Below, one piece after another: positions 1-12,632 of a DNA stretch of 64,000 bases. Source of the DNA: Dipetalonema caudispina (Eukaryota > Nematoda > Chromadorea > Rhabditida > Onchocercidae); the NCBI GenBank assembly GCA_013365325.1, contig JABVXV010000156.1, positions 1 through 64,000 of the forward strand. The letters are read 5' to 3'. Within the stretch, counting starts at the first letter, position 1, and each line of letters starts with the position of its first letter. The notes beneath the pieces were generated by a model, which saw nothing but the letters and a program-made list of their open reading frames with translations, was not told the DNA's origin and searched no databases. Position numbers and translations under genes: made by a program.

Positions 1-2018
1 GTTCGTTATTGTTTTAAAGAGTGGCTTCTTTTGTCTTTTTATTTCTTTGTTAATACAATCAATCATTCATTTCAGAATGATTTATTTGGGTAAAGTGAAT
101 TAAGTATAAGAGTAACAAGATGTTTTTGATAAAATGGATGATTAATTAATTTTAGATCGAATATTATCAAAGTAATCTAAATAAAGCCTAGAGGAATTGA
201 AATTAGTGATAAGGTGGAAATTTAATTCATTGGTTTTTTTTTTTTTGCGTGCGTTTTTTTTTTCTTTAAATTGTTAATTAATTTCGTACATATCATTCGA
301 TTATTCGAATTTTTTCTTTTTTTTTTTTTTTTAATTTGTTTTTTTGTGTCAAAATTTCTCTGAGATTTTCTGAAATTACTGGAGAAATATGAAATTTTCA
401 TTGTAGAAAAATTTTTTAACAATTTTTAAAGTTTACTTTGGAAAGAAAAGTGCTTATCTCTGTGATTGCTTTTTGATTGCTTACATCGTATCACTTAAAT
501 ATGACATTGATTATGTGTTTTTTTTTTTTGTCTGTTTCATCTGTTTGTTTTTACATTTTTTTTTCTGGAATTCCGAATTTGAAAGGATTTTTTTCCATGT
601 AGAATTTTGCCTTTGCTTTCGGAAATAATGTGTTTTTATAATAATTGCAAGTGTGAGAAGCAGAAAATTAACTTAAATACGGGAAAAAGAAAAAAGAAAA
701 AAAGAAGTCAGAATTTTATTTGTAAGCTGAATGATCAAATTTTCAGTTCTTTCATGATAAATTTATACGTATTTCATTTGGATCTTGATCAGAAATGTAC
801 ATTACCTTTGTTAAATTTCCTTGAAATTATGACAGTTGGCTAAGTGTAAATTGGTGATTTCAAATTATTTTAGGGTATTTTTAATTCTGATGAAATTGCG
901 CGAATAGGAATGAACGGTACACAGATGACAAATTCGTATTATTTAGAAATACAATCATATCAAATTTGGTAATTCATTCTTCAATTCCTTCATTAAAAAA
1001 AATGAGGCGGGGAATAATGATTTATTAATGTAATTATTGTCGAGTATATAATTCATAAAATTTCATAAAATTTTGTTCCAAATTCGAATTGCTACAATAA
1101 TGGCAAATTGTGATTTTCCTTTTTTTTTTTTTTTTTTAAATTTTATACATGTGTTTGATCGTTTTCATTATTGTAAAACGTTGATATTTTCGACGTACCT
1201 TTCTTAATTTTTTTTTTTTTTTTTTGATATAAATATTTTACTATGTTTTTATTTTTTTTTATTTATTTTTTTCACTTGTAAATCAATGTGTCAAAAAAAA
1301 AATTTGAAAAGAAATTGAAAATTAAAGAAAAAAAAAAAAGTAAAAGCAAATAATATTTCATTCATTTTGCTTCTTCTTTTCTCCTTCTTCTCCTTCTTTA
1401 TACGTATGTTAATTTTATTTGATGCAAATGAAAAGTGCAAAAATATTACAGATTATATTATTCATTAAATATTGCTACTGTTAAATTTTCAACAAAAATT
1501 GTATCAAATTTTGAAAAGTGATTAAATCAATGATCAATGTTATTTTCGTTCAAAGATTGATATATTAAACGTACATTAATTCTTTGTCAAACAAGAAAAA
1601 AAAAAAAAAAAGATTTTGATCAATTTTGTAAAAGTACGAACAAATAATCATTTCAAAAATATATATTATATTCAAAAGATGAAAATTTATCAGCTCCAAG
1701 CAATATTAGATGGATAATTTCAATCCATTTTAATTCAAATTTTATATCAATTATTTTAGGTGTTAGGAAAAAAAGAAAATATGAATTATTTAATTTTACA
1801 ATTTTAATGAATGTTTTAGATGAGCAATTTATTCTTTAATTATTATTATTGGCTACTTGTAGTTTTCCTCAATATAATTAATTGATCATTATCGTATTGT
1901 ATTTTTAAATTTTGTAAAATTTTCGACAACATAAATAATATCAACAAAAATTTTGATGAAAAATATTTTGATACTAATTTTAATGTTTAATTTATCTTAA
2001 TATCATATATCTTGCATG

Positions 2019-2061
2019 CAATATGCAAATTGATTTATGCATGCATCAAATTTGCATATTG
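2019..2061. repeat. Inverted repeat with paired octamer motifs
   Basis: The arms are 2019-2034 and 2045-2061, separated by a 10-base spacer, and match except for one extra A in the right arm. Each arm carries ATGCAAAT or its reverse complement, the classical POU-domain octamer. A further direct ATGCAAAT lies near 1423. A TGCATGCA-like sequence lies in and beside the spacer. Function is not shown; it lies about 1.6 kb upstream of the Argonaute start. Confidence 0.6.
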
Positions 2062-2317
2062 TTCCAATGCTTGCATAAAAATTTATATTGTTTCATATGA
2101 GGTAGATTGATAGAGGAATTGGAAGAAATATAGGAAGTAAAGATGAAGAGAGAAAAATGGAAGAAGAAGAAGAAGAAGAAGAAGAGAAATGAAGGGAAAG
2201 AGTAGAGAGGAATAGTACGTGATAATGTTAAAAAAGAATAGCAAATATACGTGATTATTATTAGGTAAAATGGATACCGTATCTTAGAAGGATAAAAGAG
2301 GTGTAAGATATTAGTAG

Positions 2318-2500
2318 TGTTTGTGTATGTGTGTGTGTCTGTGTATGTGTGTGTGTATGTGTTTGTGTATGTGTGTGTGTCTGTGTATGTGTGTGTGTAT
2401 GTGTGTGTGTCTGTGTGTGTGTCTGTGTATGTGTGTGTGTGTACGTGTGTGTGTATGTGTGTGTATGTGTATGTGTGTATGTGTGTGTGTGTGTGTGTGT
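2318..2500. repeat. GT/GTAT microsatellite
   Basis: About 180 bases of TG dinucleotide interrupted by TATG and TCTG variants. It produces long Cys/Val open frames in three frames that are artefacts of the repeat and are not treated as genes. Confidence 0.95.
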
Positions 2501-3614
2501 TATGATGATGATTGTTGGCTGTTTTTGTTAGTTTTTTGTTTTTTTAGAGTGAATGCTATTCTTCCCGAGATAAACCGGGATTTATTAATGGAAAGGAAGA
2601 AAGTGAGGAATGTAATTGTTTCCGAGAAATAGAATTAAAAATTTATTAATTGAAGAAATGATGAGAGAGAGAGAGGGAGAGAAAGATAAATGATGAATTA
2701 TAGGAAATAGATATATAATTGATTCAAGTTTTTTTTTTTTTTCTTTAAAGATTTTCATTATCGTTATTATTATTGAATGAATTTATAATTTTTTCATTTA
2801 AAATTTTAATTTAAAATTTTTAAATGTATATATATATATATGTTAGTGTTAATTTATACGAATATATTTCATTAATTAATTTTTTTGATTAATCCATTTC
2901 TTTGATTAATTAATAGATAATATTTTAGCAAATTTATAGTTTTTTGTTGCTTTTTTTTTTTTTTTTTTTTGTTTTTCATTATACATGATATGGTTTTTTT
3001 TTTTTTTTTAATTTAGAATTTAGGATTATAGGTGAAAAAAAAAAAAAAATGTAAAATAATTCTATTATTGACAATGATTTATTTTGTTTCTTCCTTTTTC
3101 TTTTTGTTTTTTTCTTGTTTATTTCATTTGGCATAAATTTTTTGCATAAAATGTAACTTTAAACTTTCCTATTTAGTTTTGAAAAAAAAAAAAAAAAAAA
3201 CATTAGTATAAGTGTTATGGTAGAATAAATGATTTAAAAGGTATGAATTAATTTGCAATGTTAAATTTTTGAGAAATTTAAATTTTAATAATTTCATTTA
3301 TTTTATTTTATTTTATTTTATTTCAATAATTTAATGCTTTATAATTGAATAGTAAATGAATGATATTGGATCATTATTCAATCACATGTGAAATAAAGTG
3401 GGAGAAAAAAAAAAAAAAAAAAAGAAAATGAGAAAACAGGTTTTCACTGATGACCTTTATCTATTTTCTGGACAGAAATTTGGCATTAAATAATGTCTGA
3501 TGTTTTGATGATCATAGGGGACCAATTAGTGAAATAGAAGAGTAATTTCTAGCATAATTAATTTGTGCTATTGTTATAATATATAATTTAAATGAATAAA
3601 TTTAAAAATTCATT

Positions 3615-3623
3615 CATTTTCAG
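3615..3623 (+). promoter_or_regulatory. Acceptor upstream of the Argonaute start
   Basis: A CATTTTCAG acceptor lies 66 bases before the first ATG (3690). It could be an SL trans-splice site or the end of an intron in the 5' UTR. The sequence alone cannot decide between these. Confidence 0.45.
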
Positions 3624-3689
3624 TGGAATTACATTTAGCAAGTAATCGTTAATTGCTTTTGAAAGAACATCAGGAAGAAATTGTACATA

Positions 3690-6600
3690 ATGGCAGGTAA
3701 GTAAATGTTCTCCATAAGAGATTTCAAATGGAAAAAGATTATTTAATATATGTACAATTATTTTATTTTTTCTTTTTTTTTTTGAAATTATATTGAATTA
3801 CTTATTGTAATGATTAGTTAAAGTATTAAGTTCAAAATTTTTTTTTTTTTTTTAAAAAAAAAAAGAAAGACTGATTGTAAATTGATAATTCTAGTGAAAT
3901 AATTTATCAATTTTTCAGCAGGGATCGAAAAAGTCAGAGTACAGATGGGACATGCGACTGTAAGTTTTAACCAAATATATATCATTATTATAAGGATGAG
4001 AGAATTTTTTTGTGTCCTAAATAATTTTCATAGTGAATGTGAGGATTTTGCTTGAATTATGGGATAATATTTTCAGTGTATTTTAATTTAAAAGTTTTTC
4101 AAAAAAATTGCAACAAAACCGGTATAAATATTTCAGGTTAGCGAATTTCCAGTACATTTAGCAGGAAAAGTAGCTCCAGGAAGACGTGCTTGTGATTCGT
4201 TAGATATAGTTACAAATGTTCGGGGATTAATTCCGCAGGAGAATATACCGATTTATCGTTATGATTTCCGTGTATTAGAAGAATATCCACCCAAAAAAGG
4301 TAGCAAAGAACCATCATTCAAAGAAGTAACGAAACAAACGCGAAATGAGTAGGTGGTTTTCTTGCTTTAATAGTTCTTAGTTATTAATGACAAAATCTTC
4401 ATGTTATTGACCCCCTGTTCTTTTATGCATATCAAATTTATAATCTTCGAACGTATATTGCTACATTTTACGAAGAGTTGTAACTACCCAAAAATTGGTA
4501 TTTGGAAATTGAGTACTATTCACTGTAATGGAATTAGTAAAATGAATAGTATGAGGAGAGCGGTTTTAAAGATTTACTTGGAGAAAGGGAAGAGACAGAA
4601 ATCATGATATTTTCTTATCTGCAGATTATTACGTTGTGATTTTCACTGATTTTCAAGAAAATTTGATGATACTGACAGAAATTTTTCAAGTTATCTTGCG
4701 GTGGATCGTAAAACAAAATGTTTGGCGATTTATCAGACTTTGTTGAGACGTGAAAAGCAATTTTTCGGTGCTATAGATTCGTTAATTTATGATCGTGCGT
4801 CGATTTTATATTCTCTACGAAAATTATCATTCCCAAAATCTAGTGGTGATGAGGTTGAGTTTTTTTTTTTTTTTTTTTTCATTTCCCAAAATCTGTGTAC
4901 TGTGTATATTTATATGTATATATATATATATATATATAAGTGACTGCATGAAGATCTTTTATAGTTAGCTGAAAATAACAAGGCCTGTAAAAAAATCATT
5001 GGATAAAGAAGGGTGTTTGAGGTAGCAATCGAGATGTGCCAATAGCTTTTATATAGCCAGAATAGGTTTTATTGCGTAGTTTCCCTACTTATGTTTAACA
5101 GTAAATTTCTCCTACTTTATTTCAATCTCGAGATATGAAAATGTTGAATGTAATTAATTCCTGGAGAACCAATTAAAATTTCCTCCCAAAAAATCAATTT
5201 ATAAATCGCTTCGTGACTCATTTTGTTTCATAATTCGACAAATATACCAAATACAGAGTTTAATTTAGTAATTTTGCATTGAAAAGTTAGTCTTAGGAAC
5301 TTGATTTAAACAATTTGCAAATATGATGTTTGACAACTCCAAAATTGCTCGACATAGATTTTCTCTCTATCCATTTTATATTTCCTGGTTTGAAAATGAA
5401 ATATATTTTTAGCAACAACAAACATTTTATCTAAAGCCTGATGAACTTCCCACGAATACACTTGGTGAGGAGTGTGTGAAAGTTCATGTACACGTGAGTT
5501 CATCTTGATCTTAATTTTTAATCTTTATTTTGTGTAAGTATCATATTAAAAATACTGGATACATTACAAAAAACTGAGACCTTACTCCACATTTAATGGT
5601 TTAATGTCATGTTGGTAGTAAGAAGAATTCATATTAAGGTTTTCCTGAACTCGGTAATAGCTGGAAGACTTTTTATGTTCCAATTGAAAATGGCTTGATA
5701 ATTCTACCCAATATTTGAGTAATTTTTTTTCCTTGTTGCGGAATGCTAAGATAGTGAAATAAACACATTTTTGGTTATTGGTCTATAGAATCATCAAGTG
5801 GATATGTCAAGTTTTGACCGAAAGCTTCTGTTCGTTTCAAGTTTTGCTGTTACAGACGATCTGGAAGATTTCTTTTTTTGATACAGGTAAAACCTTGTAA
5901 GGAGGATTTTCAATTGACAATGAATGATTTGAAGAGTTGCGTTAGTAACAATCCAGATGAGGTCAAACACAGTTTACAGCAGTTTTTAGAAATCTTGGCT
6001 ATGCAAGAAGTATTTTTCATGCAGTAAGTTAAATGTTCCTTGTTAATGTGAAAAAAGTTTGCTACACAAAATTCATCCTAAATGTACCGTTACAGTGTCT
6101 GGTAATGTCTGGAGGCCATTTAGGAAAATTGAAGCATTTTTGCTTCAATTTTCGTATTTGACTAAGAAGTTCTCATCTATAAGTCTAAGACTGGTTGTTC
6201 ATCCATGGATTCAAGTTTAGCATCGATGACGTTTAAAATCATAACAGAAGATCTCGGTACCGTGATATCATCTGACCTTTACCGATCACCGATCATCAGT
6301 GATTTTGAATCTCATTTGATTGCTGACTTCTCAAAAATCGTGTGGTGTTTTGTTTTTGTTTGTTTGTTTTTTGGTGCTTCTCCTTTACCAATTACATATT
6401 TATTTCAAGGAGTCGCTTTGTAAGTTATGGAACAGGAGAATGTTACCTTATGGATCCGAATCAGTTTGGTTTTGGCGAAAGCGATGCACCCGAGTTGAAG
6501 GAAGGGAAATATGTAGCTGTTGGTGCAGTAAAGGGTGTTCGAATCATTGAGGGACCGCGAGGTTTTAAAGAGGGTATCAATGCTGCATTGGTAGTAGACG

Positions 6601-9600
6601 GTTAGTCAGTATGTATCTCTAGAATTTTGACTTGCCAGTAATCTTTAGAAGATACCGATTGTATAAATTTCGCAGAATTATAGAAGTTTACGAAAACACT
6701 GATGATTCTCCTCAAGACCTTTGACCCTGAGAGATGTCGAAAACTTTTCGAATTCTGGTAAGTTTGAAGTAGAGCGTGATCTGATTTAATAGGATTAAAG
6801 TAACAAAAGAGCAGATGAAATATATCGATTGAATTACTAAAATGTTGTTTTACACAAATGAGTTTGTTTCTTCATATGTGTTAATTTTAGTTAAAAAAGC
6901 AGCATTTCATATCGATAATCAGGACTTACTTGAAAAGGTGGAACACATCCTTCGAAGGAGTAGAGTTGATTTGACGCGTGGTATTGATCAGCAATCAATA
7001 GCTGTTTTAAGTAGTATTCTCAAAGGTATTTTTCCTGGCGGCAGATATCAGTCATTGCTAGTTGTTTCTGTTCATATTCATAGGAAAAGTTTCCTAATTC
7101 AAAAGTAATAGCATTGTTATGTTATCGTTGAGTTTTTTATTCATCTTTGCATATTCCGCTGTCCTTTCATTTATTCATTCTCACCATCTTATTGTTCAAT
7201 AATTTACTACTAGTAGAGAAAACATCTTGTGTCGGTCCATGAAGAAAAGTTGGCCGTGCTACTACCAAGTAAATTGTCGAATTATATCAAAAAAAAAATC
7301 CGAAATTTTCGGTATTATATTTTGCTAGTTTTTTCCTTAATTCCTTGTGTAAACCGCTGAAAAAACTTTGATTGCAGGCTTGTATGTGCGTTGTAATTAT
7401 GGTAAAAACCGTGCATTCACTGTTGCAGGCATTTCAAAGGAAAATGCGCGAACATCAAAGTACGATCTTTTAACCACTCTTTCATTATACTATTGCTGCA
7501 TACTACTGTTCTACCAATTTACTAATTTTTCTTTTTTTTAAATTTTCAAGATTTTCAAGGTTGGTGACTAGAAATGGTGAAATGTCGGTTGAAAAGTACT
7601 TCGGGACGAAGTATTCAATGAAGCTGAAGTATCCAACGTTGCCGTTGATTGTGGAACGATGTCAACCAAAAAACAACCTTTATCCCATAGAAGTGTTAAT
7701 TGTATGTGAGAATCAGCGGGTATCAAAGGGTCAACAGACATCGTCTCAAGTGCAGACGATGATTCGAGTAAGTATGGGGTATTTTGTGTTTGCTTTAATT
7801 CCCACCGTGCTTTCTGAATTTAATAATTGTGTCAAGTCAGTTTGGTTTCCAAAATTCGGTCAATTTTTCCGTTTATAAACTTCTGATCACTATTCTTTTT
7901 TTCGAAATTTTGAAACATGCTTCTAAAATAGGTACTGAAATATGCTGGTTGCTCATTGATGCTTTTTCATATCAGAACATAAGCATTTCTTTGCAATGTG
8001 GTAATGTCTTCCAAGTAGTCCAATGAAACAAGCTGTCCTCTGTGACTTTTTATGTTCCTTTATTAAGCTTTGTTGACTTTTTTTTCAGGCATGTGCAACA
8101 GTTCCAACTCTTCGACTACAACAAACGAATACTTTGAGCAAAGCGATGAAGCTTGGCACCACGGATAAGAATAGATGGTTCGCTAAATGTAACGTGGCTG
8201 TTACAAATAATTTGGAGGTGTTTTTCATTAATATCTTTTTTTTGTCTTTATTTGTTTTAGTTCTTACTTTCAAGAATGTCAGCGAAAGTTCTGTTGGAGA
8301 AGTTCGCAAAATTTTGAAAATTTTTAAGGAAGGAATTTAATTATGCTGAATTACCATACGTACTTGTTATGTAAAATATATCTCAATTATGTCGAAAGCA
8401 ATAACGAAATTAAGTGAAGGCACCCAGGAAAGATTGTTTTTTTTTTCTTTTTGTAGTTCACGGCAAGAGTACTTCCTATGCCAACTATTGAATATCGTAC
8501 TAATGGATGGATAAAACCAAGTGAGAAGGTAAGCAAAAGTTTTTGTTCGATTGAATTCTCCTAAGTCTCCAGTGGCTTACTTGGTAGATTTCGAGGTTAT
8601 CATTTTCCGAAATAATTTGCCCTCACACCAATCAGTTTTTACATCGAATGTTTCTAAAAATCATACATTGAAAATTAAGACTTCATGGACAGATGGAAAG
8701 TATGAATATCTGATTCCGGCTGTTTGCAAAAAGTGGTATGCGGTGGCATTAATGGGTCCGCGAGAAGGAAGACTTAATGAGAATCAATTCCGGTGTGGTT
8801 TTATACCGATCTTAATAATTTGAGCTTATCATGTAGAGGGAAGTAGGTGTTCATGAGACTAGAAATATACGAGATGTGGATCATTTAAAAAATTTCTTTG
8901 TTATATCAACATGGTTAGTGGTATGTTTACAGTAATTACATACGTATCTTCTTGCAACAGTGCCGTCGACATGGCATGGAAATAGGAGATCCACTTGGAT
9001 ATGAGTATATTCATCGCGCAAAACAACAGGATGTTGAACCGTTGATTACGAAAGCTAAAAATTTGGGTGCAACATTCATTCATTTTGTGACTGCTGATGA
9101 ATTAAATTACCATGGTGATTATTTCCTGAAATATATTGTTTCTTACTCACAACCGTAGCAATTTCGCAAACACTTTATGAACAGCTTTTTTTGCTAGAAC
9201 TTGCTTTTCGAGTTCGAGAAGATAATTTATTCTAAAACTCAGCATTTACAGGTTAGCTTTTTTCTTTTTATCTATTTTTTTTATTGATTCCTTTGTGTGC
9301 ATGCTTCATTAAGAATAATATTTCCTGCCTTAAATCATATGGTGGTTTTTAGATAGCGGTTCTAACTAGGATTTCTCGGTTGGTTTTTAGATAGCGGTTC
9401 TAATTAGGATTTCTCGGTGACTGATTTGGATGCCTCATAGGACTGCAAAGCGACTTTAAGCATTTTCTGGGGACGTAAATGATTTAATTGTTTGTCATAT
9501 TTAGTATTTGCTCATGAGTGGGGTTTTAGTTTACCTTGTCAAAATATCTTAAATTTTCTGATGCGATGGTAAAATATCTCAAACATACGTCTCGTCTCTT

Positions 9601-11914
9601 TATGATGTTTAATTAATATGCTTCTAATGCATCTTAATACACTAATTAGGATGTTTAGATTTTTTTGTCTGTAGGCATATTTGGTGTTTCGATTGATGTT
9701 TGTACAGTTGTGGAATTTTCAGCGCATATAAAATATATCGAGTCACAAGAACAAGTTGTTACGCAGGATTTGAAGGCATCAACTGCATTGGCAGTGGTCG
9801 TAGGAAACAAACGTCAAACACTTGATAATATTGTCAACAAAACGAACATAAAAATGGGAGGACTGAATTATTCAGTTCATCTTGAGACGAAGTAACTGCT
9901 TTCTTTCTGCTTTTCTATATATTTTCTAAGTGATTTTTGAGGATTTACATTTTAAACAGCCTTTCCTATTTTGAAAGTAATGTGTCACATTTCAGCTGCG
10001 ACAAATGGCTAATGAAAGCCGGATTTCTCATTGTGGGTTTGGATACTGCACATCCCGTTTTTTCCGTGGTGTCTAAAAAGGATCGAAGTAGTGTTCCATC
10101 AGTAGTTGGTGTAAGTAGTTTTTTTCAGGCGTTTTTTGGATGAAATTTTTGACTTGGCTTTTGTTTTTTATAGTTAATAAATCAGTATTTAATTGTTTCT
10201 TTTCTGCTTTCCGGAATAATAATGTGCTTCAAAATTTTTCCTTTCCAGTATTCAGCAAACATAAAAAAACATCCAATGGATTTCATTGGCGGATATCGCT
10301 TCGGCAAGGCAGAGATGGAAGAGGTATGCTTGGTTTTTTATTATTTACCTTTTAATAACAATCGTTATCATTTAGTACTCGCATGATTATCTGATTCTGA
10401 GTTCAGCTTCAATCTTAGGTGTATGGTAAGTATTCAATTCAATCAGTGTGATGTAAACAGATATATGAATTGATTTTCAGCTAGTAGACGACACATTGCA
10501 ACAGATATTCTCAGATTTATTGCGTTATTTCAAGACAAATCGTGAGAAGCCGCCGACTCATTTGTTCGTTATTCGAGGTGGTATATCCGTAGGGCAATAC
10601 AAATATGTAAGTTGTTTCATTTCTACGCATCTTAAATTCAAGTTTCCTGGTTTACTTAGTTCAAATTTTGATAATATAGTGATTGATAGTTTTTCCATGA
10701 ATATTCAGTAATAAAACAAGTATGCTTTTTAATCCTTTCTTCAGGTCATGAATACCGAAGTAGAGCAGATCAAAAAAGCATGCCAGATGGTTGGTGGGCC
10801 TGGCTTCCGACCCCACATTACCTTCATTGTACTCACAAAGATGCATAATTTACGCTTTTTTAAGAAGGTCGACTAAATTTCCTGTTGAAATTAACATTTT
10901 CAAGATAATTTGTCTGAAAGGATCGAATTATTAATCATAGAAGACGTTACTGGTGTGTGCGCTGTTCAATTCAAGTTACACTAGAAAATTTGATCCAAGA
11001 ATTTTTTGTCCACGAAATGAACTAAGATGCCTTATGTTGATAATCTAACTGTATCATTTTATTTTGTCTGAGTAATTCTTTTCGATTCCAAATGTACAAT
11101 ATTTTTTAGAATATTCGTACGCAGGAACGACGAGCAGCGGAACAGAATATCAAGCCGGGTACAGTTGTCGATAAGCATGTAGTGAATCCCGTCTTGAACG
11201 AATTTTATTTGAATTCGCATTCTACATTTCAGGTTTATTACAAACCATTTTTCTGTGTATTTTTTTTTTTTTAACAAACTGATGTTAAAAGCTAGGAACT
11301 GAATAAGATAAAATAAGCTTCTCATTCCCAATCGAAATTTCTGGGTTTGCTTCTATCTCCCTCTGCTGGGGAGTAATATTAATGTTACTGAAGATGATTA
11401 TATTGTAAAGATAGCTTTTCAATTACTGATCGAATTTTTATCAGAAATTTTAGGGTACTACAAAAACACCACGATATACATTGTTGTTCGATACTTCGAA
11501 AATGGAATCAGATGTAATGCAAGGTATCGTACATGCACTTGCATACGATTTCCAAATTGTAAATATGGCTGTGTCGGTTCCATCTCCTGTTATGATAGCA
11601 TCACGTATGGCGAAGCGTGGTCGCTCCAATTACGTAGCTATGTAGTAAGTTTTTATTTTTATAGTGTTCGGTGTATCAGAAACGAGAAATGAGTGAACTC
11701 TTTTCATTTCGTGATTAAAAGCTATTTTTATACTGAAGATTTCTTGAGAACTCCCATGTATTCATACCGGTGAGCTAAAATTTGAATGGTTTTTAGTGGT
11801 GATGAATCCGAAAATTCTGATAATGGTAGTGGCGTTGAAAAAGATTTGGTTGAGTTGAATAATCAACTGAGCTACATCAGTAAACCATTGGAGGCTGTAC
11901 GGTTCAATGCCTGA
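3690..11914 (+). CDS. Worm-specific (WAGO-like) Argonaute, PAZ-MID-PIWI
   Basis: Guide-RNA-binding Argonaute of small-RNA silencing. Exons: 3690-3696, 3919-3959, 4137-4348, 4658-4853, 5413-5493, 5887-6023, 6410-6600, 6891-7025, 7378-7459, 7560-7767, 8089-8217, 8457-8528, 8680-8792, 8933-9114, 9675-9891, 9996-10110, 10249-10323, 10481-10606, 10745-10867, 11110-11232, 11454-11644, 11797-11914. They sum to 2874 nt, or 957 residues plus stop, usual for the family. PAZ lies at about residues 270-430 (VEKYFGTKYSMKLKYP), MID/PIWI follows (VTQDLK, KRQTLDNIVNKTN), and PIWI ends near the C-terminal RFNA. Of the DDH slicer triad, Asp684 (VGLDTAHP) and His851 (FYLNSHSTFQ) are present, but the second Asp is Gly764 (IRGGISVGQ). 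It is therefore probably slicer-dead, as expected for WAGOs. NAGNAG acceptors at exon 2 and duplicated acceptors at exon 10 give small in-frame variants. The exon 13 acceptor (8679) is the weakest junction. Subfamily assignment is an inference. Confidence 0.92.
9343..9418. repeat. 38-bp tandem duplication in Argonaute intron 14
   Basis: Two head-to-tail copies (9343-9380 and 9381-9418) that differ at one base (C to T). Both begin TGGTTTTTAGATAGCGG. The near-identity suggests a recent duplication. No function is apparent. Confidence 0.93.
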
Positions 11915-12626
11915 ATACTATCAGTATCAATTTTATTGCATTTTACATTTTAAATCAATTACTGCATTCTTCTGTGGATATTAGTTCTTTTCAAAAGCAT
12001 TAGCATCTATATGTTCCGAACTTCTGTTGAATTTGCTTAGAACTTATGCGTTAAATCTCGCTTTTCTTAGGCTCCATAAATCTTGAGGAGATCTTTTTGT
12101 TCTGTATTCAATCATATCAGTTTATCATTTGTTGTTTCTTTGATTTATAACCTTTTTACGTTAACCATAAATTTTGTTGAATGTTTGCTGTACCTACCTA
12201 TTTCGATAACACTTTTGAATATGCATATTCTTGTGCTGCATATGAATTACATGCCGCAACTTTTACCACTAAGCTTATTCAACTGCTCTTGTTTTATTTT
12301 GCAATTTTATTTTCTATTAATAAATTTTCTGCTGTTTTGCAAGATTACATCATTACATGAAATTTGTTATATCACTCTTCCAGATTGAAAGAAAGATTTG
12401 TATTCAGATTCAGTTTTATGAAAGTCTACTGTTTACTGTCCCATTCCACCAATGGGAAATTAATGTTTTATGGGAATATCTCATAAACAAAACCATGTAA
12501 AAATGATGCAAAGGATTGCCGTCAAGTTATATAGAGTTTTAAAATCTGCTTTGGCCATTCTTTTTTTTTTTTTTTTTTTCAGCATATGTTTCTCGAAGTT
12601 CACAATTGCTACAGTCGAATTATAAC

Positions 12627-12632
12627 AATAAA
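12627..12632 (+). terminator. Possible Argonaute polyadenylation signal
   Basis: AATAAA on the plus strand about 710 bases after the Argonaute stop. An earlier AATAAA at 12319-12324 is an alternative. Which one is used cannot be told from sequence. Confidence 0.35.

Larger units (their letters stand above)
1..3689. other. AT-rich region without a supported gene
   Basis: No convincing exon was found on either strand. The stretch is dominated by A and T homopolymer runs, a GT/GTAT microsatellite, a GAA-rich purine patch near 2157-2190 and an inverted repeat at 2019-2061. Short open frames here run through homopolymers or microsatellite and have no flanking splice context. The last part probably contains the promoter and 5' leader of the Argonaute gene that starts at 3690. 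Confidence 0.6.

Noticed and set aside
2318..2632. Cys/Val-rich open frames over the GT microsatellite
   Set aside because: All three frames are open only because the repeat lacks stops. The tail after 2550 is open in two frames with an acceptor-like TTTTTTTAG, but no partner exon was found.
12083..12388. 101-codon hydrophobic plus-strand frame
   Set aside because: T-rich sequence in the Argonaute 3' region gives a false membrane-like protein. There are no splice sites or family motifs.
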